DNA of 64,000 nt from JAAOII01 sp965207945. Lineage in GTDB: Bacteria; Pseudomonadota; Gammaproteobacteria; CBDBNL01; JAAOII01. The stretch is from NCBI GenBank assembly GCA_965207945.1, contig OZ242303.1:434001-498000 (forward strand), in the 5' to 3' direction. The notes under the pieces are model-generated. The model was given only the letters and a program-made list of their open reading frames with translations. It was not told the DNA's origin and searched no databases. A program made the position numbers and the translations under genes. Positions 44,688 through 52,552 of the stretch are shown one piece after another (within the stretch, counting starts at the first letter, position 1; every line of letters starts with the position of its first letter).

Positions 44688-45404
44688 TTAATGACGCAGC
44701 AATTCCGAAGTACTACTAATATCTTCTGCTGATAGCAAGCCATTTTGTTCTTCTTTTGTTGCCAGCTTTTGTATCAGTTTGGCAATTAGCTTCATATCAA
44801 CCTGCTCCTGCGAGCTATAAATTTTCTCAATCAATTCAGGGTTAAGGGATAATCCCAATCTATCCGCCTCTAAATAAATAAACTCTTTTAAATGCTTGTG
44901 GTTAAGTGGTTCTACTTTAAACACATAAAAAGTTGCTAACCTAGTGGCAAGGTCATTGAGGGCGCAGTTAATTTCTGAAGGGGGGCTATTAGCACTGCAT
45001 AAAAATGGAATATTTTCCTCATAACACTTAAGCAATAGCGACAGCAAATACTCCTCTTTATCTTTGCTTCCCAGCACGGTTTGAATGTCATCAAAAACCA
45101 TAACCGAAAGTTGATTTGAAGTAAAGTTTATGTCATCCAACAGCAGATTACCACCGCTGATATAATTGGCTGTCATCCCTTGTTCCTGCCAATGAGCACA
45201 ATAGGCGCGCAATAAATGGCTTTTGCCGCTGCCACCAACCGACCAGCAATAAATTGAGTTATCATAGCCGTATTCATAAGGATGCAGAGATTGCAGCATA
45301 TTACATAACTCTTGATTGTTACCTGTAATGAAATTATCAAAAGTTTGACTGTACCCTAAGTTAAGGTCAAGCAGTAGCTGGCGCGGATATTTTATAGCAG
45401 ACAT
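44688..45404 (-). CDS. hda: DnaA inactivator Hda
   Basis: Hda binds the replication clamp and stimulates ATP hydrolysis by DnaA, limiting re-initiation. The clamp-binding motif is QLLLDL at residues 9-14 (QLSLPL in E. coli). Walker A is GGSGKSHL (57-64) and Walker B is VMVFDDIQ. The sensor and lid regions (LATRLATFYVFKVEPL) follow DnaA. The 238 aa length and absence of a DnaA domain IV separate it from DnaA. The SRP RNA gene lies directly upstream on the same strand. Confidence 0.92.
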   Translation of the reverse strand: MSAIKYPRQLLLDLNLGYSQTFDNFITGNNQELCNMLQSLHPYEYGYDNSIYCWSVGGSGKSHLLRAYCAHWQEQGMTANYISGGNLLLDDINFTSNQLSVMVFDDIQTVLGSKDKEEYLLSLLLKCYEENIPFLCSANSPPSEINCALNDLATRLATFYVFKVEPLNHKHLKEFIYLEADRLGLSLNPELIEKIYSSQEQVDMKLIAKLIQKLATKEEQNGLLSAEDISSTSELLRH

Positions 45405-45414
45405 ATATGTAAGT

Positions 45415-45500
45415 AAAAAAACGCCGAATTGGCAAACATATCGCTACCGCTGCTTCATTTCTGATCTGACGGGGTTAACAATTAGTCACCAACCCGACGC
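45415..45500 (-). ncRNA. ffs: 4.5S / small SRP RNA
   Basis: Read on the minus strand, the RNA contains GUCAGAUCAGAAAUGAAGC followed by AGCGG, the Ffh-binding core. The apical hairpin is UCA-GAAA-UGA, a GNRA loop matching the usual UCC-GGAA-GGA, followed by the conserved AAGCAGC side of the asymmetric loop. The ends pair over 12 positions (GCGUCGGGUUGG with CCAAUUCGGCGU), giving a rod of about 80 nt. Six U residues (45420-45415) follow the stem, giving a terminator. It is shorter than E. coli 4.5S RNA (114 nt). A strong promoter lies directly upstream. Confidence 0.92.
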
Positions 45501-45507
45501 ATAAATT

Positions 45508-45536
45508 ATTATAGGGGATTCTTAGCGGGATTCCAA
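45508..45536 (-). promoter_or_regulatory. Promoter of the SRP RNA gene
   Basis: On the minus strand TTGGAA (45536-45531) and a perfect TATAAT (45513-45508) are separated by exactly 17 bases, and the predicted start falls at the first paired base of the RNA, 7 bases downstream. This is the best sigma-70 promoter in the window. Confidence 0.85.
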
Positions 45537-45600
45537 GATAGGACAGCCAAGTTTTACAATAATTTGGCAAATTATTATATCTCTCCAGGAAAACGGCGTA

Positions 45601-46674
45601 TTACCGATTAGGAAGAATGTCCTTAATCTTAGCGGCGCTTTCAAGTAAGATCTTTTCCGTGGTTTCCCAATCAATACAGGCATCTGTCACAGATACACCA
45701 TACTTCATTTTACTTTTATCCAAGTTAATTGGCTGATTGCCTTCTTCTAGGTTGCTCTCTATCATGACACCTATGATTGAGTTATTACCTTTGACAATTT
45801 GATTTACCACATCTTCTAATACCAACGGCTGATATTTATGATTCTTGCCTGAATTAGCATGACTAACATCAATCATTATATTTGGCTTTAACCCATTCTT
45901 TTTTAGTGCTTCTTCGCAATTTGCCACACTAACTGAATCAAAATTGGTCTTGCCACCGCCACCGCGTAAAACCACATGCGCCATTTTATTGCCACGTGTC
46001 TTCAAAACTGCTACTTGTCCCTTGTCACTTATCCCCAAAAAACTATGGGGAGATAGTACCGATTGCAATGCATTAATTGCCACGGTCAAGCCGCCATCAG
46101 TACCGTTTTTAAAACCTATGGCAGTTGATAATCCACTTGACATTTCACGGTGAGTTTGGGATTCTGTAGTCCTGGCTCCTATTGCCGACCAGCAGATTAA
46201 ATCTTGAATATACTGAGGAACTATGGCATTTAATGCTTCGGTAGCTGCGGGCATTCCCATTTCCGCCAAATCAATCAATAATTGTCTTCCTTGATGCAGC
46301 CCTAAGTTTATATCAAAACTATCGTCCATTTCTGGGTCATTAATCAAACCTTTCCAACCAACGGTGGTGCGAGGTTTCTCAAAATAAACTCTCATAACTA
46401 TATACAGAGAATCCTTTACTTTTTCAGCTAATTCCTTGAGCTTATGCGCATATTCATGCGCTGCTTTGATATCATGAATTGAGCAAGGACCTATCACAGT
46501 TATAAGGCGAGGGTCTTTTCTTTGTAAGATATTTTCAATTGATGTGCGCGCATCTAGTACGTTATTTAATGCTTGCTGCGACAGAGGGAGCTCTTTTTTC
46601 AGCGATTCTGGGGTGATTAGTACCTCTTCCGCCAAAACATTAACGTTATATAATTTTGCTTCTAAATCGTTCAT
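45601..46674 (-). CDS. aroG: 3-deoxy-7-phosphoheptulonate (DAHP) synthase, class I
   Basis: This enzyme condenses phosphoenolpyruvate and erythrose 4-phosphate, the entry step to aromatic amino acids. It is a class I alpha (AroF/G/H) enzyme: IGPCSIHD, VMRVYFEKPRTTVGWKGL, GARTTESQTHREM, KNGTDGG, LRGGGGKTNFD and DVSHANSGK are all present. The length, 357 aa, is usual. Which allosteric type it is (Phe, Tyr or Trp sensitive) cannot be told. An 8-codon frame with its stop overlapping the ATG (ATGA) lies just upstream. Confidence 0.95.
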   Translation of the reverse strand: MNDLEAKLYNVNVLAEEVLITPESLKKELPLSQQALNNVLDARTSIENILQRKDPRLITVIGPCSIHDIKAAHEYAHKLKELAEKVKDSLYIVMRVYFEKPRTTVGWKGLINDPEMDDSFDINLGLHQGRQLLIDLAEMGMPAATEALNAIVPQYIQDLICWSAIGARTTESQTHREMSSGLSTAIGFKNGTDGGLTVAINALQSVLSPHSFLGISDKGQVAVLKTRGNKMAHVVLRGGGGKTNFDSVSVANCEEALKKNGLKPNIMIDVSHANSGKNHKYQPLVLEDVVNQIVKGNNSIIGVMIESNLEEGNQPINLDKSKMKYGVSVTDACIDWETTEKILLESAAKIKDILPNR

Positions 46675-46900
46675 ATTAAAATATTACAGTCGTTCATACC
46701 TTGAGATTGTTGAAAAACAATCTTATAGACACAGATTCTAATAGGACGAACCATGTTCCCCCATTCCTCTCACGAGTTATTCGTCCAAATATTGTCATTG
46801 GTTATCTTTATAAATATATTTTTCACTAAATATGTCCATATAATGACAATAACTATTATAATGGCTTACATGACATTATATATTGTTGTTTTTATTTATT
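46675..46900. other. Divergent intergenic region aroG/rimP
   Basis: It holds a perfect hairpin AGATTGTT-GAAA-AACAATCT (46704-46723), a GGACGAA/TTCGTCC inverted repeat about 46743-46787, and two TATAAT hexamers reading toward rimP (46839-46844 and 46857-46862). The first hairpin lies in the presumed aroG leader and could affect its expression. Confidence 0.5.
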
Positions 46901-47359
46901 ATGGCATTAATTAGCAAAGAATTGCAGCAGATTATACGCGTTCAAATTGAGCGACTTGGGTATATTTTATGGGGAATAGAAGTTATTCCCACTAGATACT
47001 CCTATTTAGCACGTATATACATAGACAAATCCGATGGAGTGGACATTGATGATTGCGCTTTGGTTAATCGCACCTTAAACATGTGTTTAAGGGACGAGAA
47101 CATAGGATTGGAAGTATCCTCACCAGGACTCAAAAGAAAACTTTTTGAATCAGTGCAGTATCAAAGTTATGTAGGACAACACATTAAAGTTAAGACCAAA
47201 CAACCTATAAATGGGCAGAAGAATTTCGTCGGTAAATTGCTTGCTACAGACGAAAAATCTTTGTTCCTTGCATATCAAGGAGAAAAGAAAGAATTTATGC
47301 ATCAACATATAGAGATTGGACAATTAGAACCAGATTATAGTGAGATTTTTAAGAGATAA
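46901..47359 (+). CDS. rimP: Ribosome maturation factor RimP
   Basis: RimP is needed for maturation of the 30S subunit. The family pattern is present: GYILWGIEVI, ARIYIDKSDGVDIDDCALVNRTLN, LEVSSPGLKRKLF. The frame is open from a TTG at 46883, but ATG 46901 gives the usual N-terminus and 152 aa. Its stop overlaps the nusA start (TAATG), the conserved rimP-nusA-infB arrangement. Confidence 0.93.
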   Translation: MALISKELQQIIRVQIERLGYILWGIEVIPTRYSYLARIYIDKSDGVDIDDCALVNRTLNMCLRDENIGLEVSSPGLKRKLFESVQYQSYVGQHIKVKTKQPINGQKNFVGKLLATDEKSLFLAYQGEKKEFMHQHIEIGQLEPDYSEIFKR

Positions 47360-48840
47360 TGGACGCAAAAGAAATTTTAAATATGATGGAAGCGCTTTCC
47401 ATACAGCGTGGGATTAATAAAGAATCAGTGGCGGTTGCCCTGGAGGATTCAATAGCAGCTGCAGTTAGCAAACAACTGCATTTAGCGCACGATGAGGAAG
47501 AAGTAGGTATAAGGGTTAATATTAACCGTGATACTGGCGACTTCAAGATTATCAAATTAACCTTAAAAGAAGGCATAGAATTAGGGGAATACGATTACAT
47601 TAATGAGCTTTCTGATGATATGTTGGATACAGAAGAGCTACCCGATGTGGTCTTTGATAGAGTATCAATTCAAGCAGCCAAACAGTTAATTCTACAAAAG
47701 GTAAAAGAAGCAGAGAGGCATCAATTGGTAGAGGACTATCGTCCCCGACTTAACAAGATGGTTAGCGGAGTGGTTAAAAGAATAACCCGCTCCAAGGATA
47801 TAATAGTCCTGCTTAGCGATAGAATTGAAGCAATTCTACCTTATGATTCCACCCTGCCAAATGATGATTATCAGCCCGACGACGAAGTTTCTGCAATTCT
47901 TGAGGACATAGACCCAATTAAGAGCACCCACCAATTGTTCTTAAGCCGCACCAATGACAACATGGTAAGTGAATTATTTGTTCAAGAGGTGCCAGAAATT
48001 GCTCAACAAATAGTAGAAATATGTTCCATTGCACGTTTGCCCGGGATTCGCTCTAAAGTTGCAGTTCGCCCTAAAGATAGGCGTATAGATGCAATGAGTG
48101 CTTGCATAGGTATTCAAGGTAAAAGAGTGCAGGGTGTGCAGAGAGAATTACAAGGAGAAAAAATTGATATTCTGGAGTGGGATGATGACCCAGAGCAGTT
48201 GGTCAAAAATGTTTTAGCAAATGCAAACATAACTTCCGTGAATATTAACCCCGACATCCACACTATAGATGTTGCCGTTCCTTCCGAGCATGTTGGTGAA
48301 ATACTAGGCAAAAACGGACAAAACATCCGTTTAGCTACCCAGCTTATAGGATGGGAAATCAATATAATGAAAGAAGAAGAAGCAATGGAAAAACGTTCTA
48401 AAAAACTGGATGAATTGCGTAATTCTTTTATGGAGATTTTGGATGCAGAAGACGTTATTGCAGGTGATTTAGTGAAAGGTGGTTTTAGCAGCGTAAAGCA
48501 AATTGCTTATGCCCCTACAGAAAAGTTTTTACGCATAGAAGGTTTTGATGAGGACTTAGCCAGCGAGATTCGCAATCGCGCGCGCGAATATTTACTTTCT
48601 TATGCGTTAGATGATAACTTAGAGCTTAGTGGTAAAGGCAAGGAACACCTTAGAGAATTGATGCAGCTTGAAAATATGACTATAGAGATGGCACAATCTC
48701 TGACTTCACAAAAAATATCTACTATTTCAGAATTAGCTGAGCATTCAATAGATGAGCTTGAAGAAGTCATCCCCGATATTGATGGAAAAGAGGCAGCTAA
48801 AATTATTTTAGAAGCAAGACGTTTTTCTGCTAATGTATAG
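47359..48840 (+). CDS. nusA: Transcription termination/antitermination factor NusA
   Basis: NusA binds RNA polymerase and modulates pausing, termination and antitermination. Domain order: N-terminal polymerase-binding domain (1-125), S1 domain (about 130-200, SGVVKRITRSKDIIVLLSDR), KH1 and KH2 (about 200-345, with IGIQGKRVQGV and LGKNGQNIRLA), then two acidic AR repeats in the C-terminus. The length, 493 aa, matches E. coli NusA (495). It overlaps rimP by one base and precedes infB by 35 bases. Confidence 0.96.
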   Translation: MDAKEILNMMEALSIQRGINKESVAVALEDSIAAAVSKQLHLAHDEEEVGIRVNINRDTGDFKIIKLTLKEGIELGEYDYINELSDDMLDTEELPDVVFDRVSIQAAKQLILQKVKEAERHQLVEDYRPRLNKMVSGVVKRITRSKDIIVLLSDRIEAILPYDSTLPNDDYQPDDEVSAILEDIDPIKSTHQLFLSRTNDNMVSELFVQEVPEIAQQIVEICSIARLPGIRSKVAVRPKDRRIDAMSACIGIQGKRVQGVQRELQGEKIDILEWDDDPEQLVKNVLANANITSVNINPDIHTIDVAVPSEHVGEILGKNGQNIRLATQLIGWEINIMKEEEAMEKRSKKLDELRNSFMEILDAEDVIAGDLVKGGFSSVKQIAYAPTEKFLRIEGFDEDLASEIRNRAREYLLSYALDDNLELSGKGKEHLRELMQLENMTIEMAQSLTSQKISTISELAEHSIDELEEVIPDIDGKEAAKIILEARRFSANV

Positions 48841-48860
48841 TAATTTCAATATAATTACTT

Positions 48861-48866
48861 TATAAT
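48861..48866 (+). promoter_or_regulatory. -10 hexamer directly upstream of infB
   Basis: A perfect TATAAT ends 9 bases before the infB ATG, in the 35-base gap after nusA. If used, the transcript would have almost no leader. No convincing -35 is seen. Confidence 0.4.
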
Positions 48867-48875
48867 AAAAATTCA

Positions 48876-51800
48876 ATGAACACAAAAGCAACAGTTAGAC
48901 AACTGGCTGCAGAAACCGGAACCGACCCTCAATTTTTGCTTAGAAAGCTTAAAGAGGCAGGTCTACCTCATTCTAAACTTGATGATTCCATAGAACCTCA
49001 AGATAAAGATAAGATGAGAGGCGTTTTATCACGCCCTAAGAAGACCTTAAAACGAACTACTCTGCGCAGTAATACCCCTCCCACCATTGATTTTGTTAAG
49101 AAACAAAATCCAGGTCCCCAACGAAGCCCTCAACAAGGAACTCGGGACAATGAACAAAGACCTGCATATCGCGGCGGGGGTGATAGAGATGGCAGAACAA
49201 CAGGCGATAGAGAACACTCCAAGCCATATAGATCACCTGAGAGATCTTATACAACTGGCAGCAGACCAGTACAAGGGCAGGGAGGCAGACCAGGTTATGG
49301 TCAAGGGCAAGGTTACGGACAAAGAACCGGCCAAGGCGACAGACCAGGTTATGGTCAAAGAACAGGGCAGGGTCAAGGTTACGGACAAAGAACAGGACAA
49401 GGCGATAGACCAGGTTACGGGCAAAGGTCAGGTCAAGGCGATAGACCAGGTTACGGCCAAAGAACCGGACAAGGCGACAGACCAGGTTATGGACAAAGAA
49501 CAGGTCAAGGCGACAGACCAGGATACGGACAAAGAACAGGTCAAGGCGACAGACCAAGTTACGGTCAAAGAACAGGTCAAGGCGACAGACCAGGTTATGG
49601 ACAAAGAACAGGTCAAGGCGACAGACCAGGATACGGACAAAGAACCGGTCAAGGTGATAGACCAGGTTATGGTCAAAGAACCGGTCAAGGCGATAGACCA
49701 GGTTACGGCCAAAGAACCGGTCAAGGCGACAGACCAAGTTACGGTCAAAGAACAGGACAAGGCGACAGACCGGGATATGGACAAAGAACAGGTCAAGGCG
49801 ACAGACCGGGATATGGACAAAGAACAGGTCAAGGCGACAGACCGGGATACGGCCAAAGAACAGGTCAAGGCGACAGACCAGGTTATGGACAAAGAACAGG
49901 TCAAGGCGACAGACCAGGATACGGACAAAGAACAGGTCAAGGGCAGGGTACAGGGCAAGGATACGGACAAAGAACAGGTTCAGGCAACAGACCAGCTTAC
50001 GGTCAAAGAACAGGTCAAGGGCAGGGTACAGGATCAGGTTATGGACAAAGAACAGGCACCCAAGGTGGGGGAGGCAGAACCTATTCTTCCCCCAGCAAAG
50101 ATGGTAGCAGATATAGTCCAGGAACAGGCGCTAACAGGAGTCCAGGCAAGAGTTTTTCTAATAACAAACCTGGTTTCAAACCAGCATTCAATGCTGCATC
50201 TAAAGACAAGAAACCTAAAGTTAAGAGCAAGCTAAGCCCTGAGTTACGCGACAAAGAGGAGAAGGCAGCTCAACGTTACGGGGTGCAAATAACTGCGGAG
50301 GATGCTTTGGAGTTTACTGAGGCAATTAAAGGAGAGAATGTTAAAGACCTCTCTTTTGACCAAATCAGAACTCTGAATATCAAGAAAAGTGATATAAAAA
50401 TTGAGAATCACCATAAATTTATCAGACCAACTTCCTCAATAGCCAAAGAAGTTAGCCTTGAAGGTGATTTAAGTTTGGCTGAACTTGCTCGCAAGCTTGC
50501 TATTAAAAAAGATAAGCTGCTAAGACAATTAAAGAAGATGGGTGCTACCCCAGATGAGAAAGGAATTATAGATAAAGAGACAGCTGTTTTGGTGTCTGAG
50601 GAGCTTGGCTATAGTGTGGAAACACCCTTATCAACAGAAGAAGCATTTCAGGAAACATATAGTTTGCCTGAGGATGCAAAATATGAAGCCCGTCCTCCAA
50701 TAGTTACAGTTATGGGGCATGTTGACCATGGCAAAACAACTCTGCTGGATTATATCCGTAAAAGTAATCAGGCAGATAGCGAGGCAGGCAAAATAACTCA
50801 ACATTTTGGAGCTTATAGCGTCACCTTAGATAACGACAAGATTACATTCTTTGACACTCCAGGTCATGCGGCTTTTAGTGATATGAGAGCGCGCGGAGCT
50901 AAGCTAACTGATATAGTTGTGCTGGTAGTGGCTGCAGATGATGGAATGAAACCTCAAACTGTGGAAGCAATTAAGCATGCGCAAGCAGCAAACACTCCAA
51001 TCATAGTGGCAATTAATAAAATGGATGCTGAAGGAGCCGATGCAGAGCAGGCGCGTAAAGATATTTCTGGTTATGGTTTACATCCAGAAGAATGGGGCGG
51101 CGATGTCCAGTTTGTGGAAATATCAGCAAAAAGTGGCGATGGAGTAGATAAACTATTAAAATCCATTGTAGCCCAAACGTCTGTTATGGAACTCAAGGCA
51201 GCATTAAATGTTCCTGGACGAGGTCATGTCATTGAATCCAATCTGGATAAAAACATAGGACCTTCGGCTACCGTCATCCTGCAACACGGTAATATTAATC
51301 GCGGCGACATAGTGTTAGTTGGCACCTATTACGGAAAGATTAAAATAATGAAAGATGATACCGGGGCTCAGATTAAGTCCGCAGGTCCTTCCACTCCAGT
51401 TAATATTCTTGGTTTGAATGGAGTTCCCCAAGCGGGAGATGTATTGATGGTGGTTAGTAATGAAAAAGAAGCACGTCGGATGGCAGAAATTGCCGAATCC
51501 CATAATGACATCACTAAGGGCAAGCCATTAGTTGCCGACATAGACGTAACGGAATTACTGGAATCAACCGAACCAGAAATGCGCAAGCTAAATCTGATAA
51601 TCAAAACAGATGTTACTGGTTCTTTGGAGGCAATACGCAGCATGATTGTTGATATTAAAAGTGAACAGGCAGAGTTCAATTTGGTCTCCTTTGGGGTAGG
51701 TGCAATTAGTGCTACTGATGTCAGCTTAGCCAGTGCTACGGGAGCTACTATAATAGGTTTTAATGTTCGTCTTGACCCAGCGGCTAAGCAAGCAATTAAG

Positions 51801-52193
51801 CAACCGCCGATTCCCGAACTTCACTATTTTAACGTTATTTATGAACTATCAGACCAGTTGAACAAAGCACTTACCGAAGACGCTGCTCTCCAGGATGTTG
51901 ATAAGATATTAGGGGTTGCTGTAGTGAAAGATGTCTTTAGCGCTAAGAGGTTTGGTCAGATAGCTGGCTGTGAAGTGTCGGAAGGCATAATTTACAAAGA
52001 TAAGCCAATTAGAGTTCTGCGTGATGACAAAGTCATATATGAAGGAGTGCTTGAATCTTTACGCCGATTTAAAGAAAATGTGAAAGAAGTGCATAAAGGA
52101 ATTGAATGCGGCATAGGAGTTAAGGATTATAAAAATGTCAAGGCAGGTGACCAAATAGAAGTATATGACAGGGTAGATGGAAGTCCTTCATAA
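48876..52193 (+). CDS. infB: Translation initiation factor IF-2 with expanded repeat linker
   Basis: IF-2 is the GTPase that brings initiator tRNA to the 30S subunit. The N-terminal IF2-N domain is at 1-50. A glycine-rich linker with 21 copies of a YGQRTG-type unit spans residues 146-396 and is listed separately. A second IF2-N region lies near 530-570. The G domain carries GHVDHGKT (614-621), DTPGHA (660-665) and NKMD (714-717), followed by the beta-barrel and C-terminal tRNA-binding domains. The length, 1105 aa, is about 215 more than E. coli IF-2 (890), nearly all from the repeat. The GTPase core is intact. Confidence 0.97.
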   Translation: MNTKATVRQLAAETGTDPQFLLRKLKEAGLPHSKLDDSIEPQDKDKMRGVLSRPKKTLKRTTLRSNTPPTIDFVKKQNPGPQRSPQQGTRDNEQRPAYRGGGDRDGRTTGDREHSKPYRSPERSYTTGSRPVQGQGGRPGYGQGQGYGQRTGQGDRPGYGQRTGQGQGYGQRTGQGDRPGYGQRSGQGDRPGYGQRTGQGDRPGYGQRTGQGDRPGYGQRTGQGDRPSYGQRTGQGDRPGYGQRTGQGDRPGYGQRTGQGDRPGYGQRTGQGDRPGYGQRTGQGDRPSYGQRTGQGDRPGYGQRTGQGDRPGYGQRTGQGDRPGYGQRTGQGDRPGYGQRTGQGDRPGYGQRTGQGQGTGQGYGQRTGSGNRPAYGQRTGQGQGTGSGYGQRTGTQGGGGRTYSSPSKDGSRYSPGTGANRSPGKSFSNNKPGFKPAFNAASKDKKPKVKSKLSPELRDKEEKAAQRYGVQITAEDALEFTEAIKGENVKDLSFDQIRTLNIKKSDIKIENHHKFIRPTSSIAKEVSLEGDLSLAELARKLAIKKDKLLRQLKKMGATPDEKGIIDKETAVLVSEELGYSVETPLSTEEAFQETYSLPEDAKYEARPPIVTVMGHVDHGKTTLLDYIRKSNQADSEAGKITQHFGAYSVTLDNDKITFFDTPGHAAFSDMRARGAKLTDIVVLVVAADDGMKPQTVEAIKHAQAANTPIIVAINKMDAEGADAEQARKDISGYGLHPEEWGGDVQFVEISAKSGDGVDKLLKSIVAQTSVMELKAALNVPGRGHVIESNLDKNIGPSATVILQHGNINRGDIVLVGTYYGKIKIMKDDTGAQIKSAGPSTPVNILGLNGVPQAGDVLMVVSNEKEARRMAEIAESHNDITKGKPLVADIDVTELLESTEPEMRKLNLIIKTDVTGSLEAIRSMIVDIKSEQAEFNLVSFGVGAISATDVSLASATGATIIGFNVRLDPAAKQAIKQPPIPELHYFNVIYELSDQLNKALTEDAALQDVDKILGVAVVKDVFSAKRFGQIAGCEVSEGIIYKDKPIRVLRDDKVIYEGVLESLRRFKENVKEVHKGIECGIGVKDYKNVKAGDQIEVYDRVDGSPS
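49311..50063 (+). repeat. 36-bp tandem repeat array inside infB
   Basis: Twenty-one units encode [G/S/A]YGQR[T/S]G; sixteen continue QGDRP to give the 12-residue unit GYGQRTGQGDRP. Units 3 to 17 (49377-49916) are fifteen uninterrupted 36-bp copies. Codons vary at third positions (for example GGT/GGA, TAC/TAT, GAC/GAT), so the protein is more conserved than the DNA. SYGQ replaces GYGQ in units 8 and 13, 180 bp apart. Confidence 0.97.
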
Positions 52194-52552
52194 TGCACAA
52201 GGTATCTTTTCGCAAAGATAGGGTTGCTAAATTACTAGTTAAAGCAGTATCACAAATCCTTGATGGAAAGAGAGGGGTTCTTAATTTGCCATTGTTAACA
52301 GTTGCTTATATAAAAATGAGCAACGACTTAAAAATTGCAAATATTTACTTTAGCTTTTATAGGACAGAATCTGATGAGATTCATAATCCACAAGAAATTG
52401 CCGCTATTCTCAATGATAAAAGTCATCTCTTACGGCGTGAACTCAGTTCTTTAGTATACTTAAAATCTCTGCCTGAATTACGTTTTCATCACGATCAACA
52501 TTTAGAAGAAGGCAATAAAATCCTGGATATAATTGAGACAATCAAGCATTAA
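52193..52552 (+). CDS. rbfA: 30S ribosome-binding factor RbfA
   Basis: RbfA helps 16S rRNA 5' maturation and cold adaptation. The KH-like fold shows FRKDRVAKLLVKAVSQIL at the start and IANIYFSFY, LRRELSSLVYLKSLPELRFHHD later. The usual AxG of the KH site is hard to place. The length, 119 aa, is normal. It overlaps the infB stop (TAATG) and truB at its 3' end. Confidence 0.9.
   Translation: MHKVSFRKDRVAKLLVKAVSQILDGKRGVLNLPLLTVAYIKMSNDLKIANIYFSFYRTESDEIHNPQEIAAILNDKSHLLRRELSSLVYLKSLPELRFHHDQHLEEGNKILDIIETIKH

Noticed and set aside
49096..49970. Minus-strand open frames over the infB repeat
   Set aside because: Same periodicity artefact; repeated antisense translations with no start context.
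49311..50063. CRISPR-like array (36-bp repeats)
   Set aside because: The repeats are directly adjacent with no unique spacers and are translated within infB; no cas gene is nearby.
49087..50235. Long open frame of 382 codons in another frame over the infB repeat
   Set aside because: A 36-bp repeat length divisible by three keeps all frames open once one unit lacks stops. The product is a monotonous KATDQVMDKEQ series and infB clearly uses the other frame.
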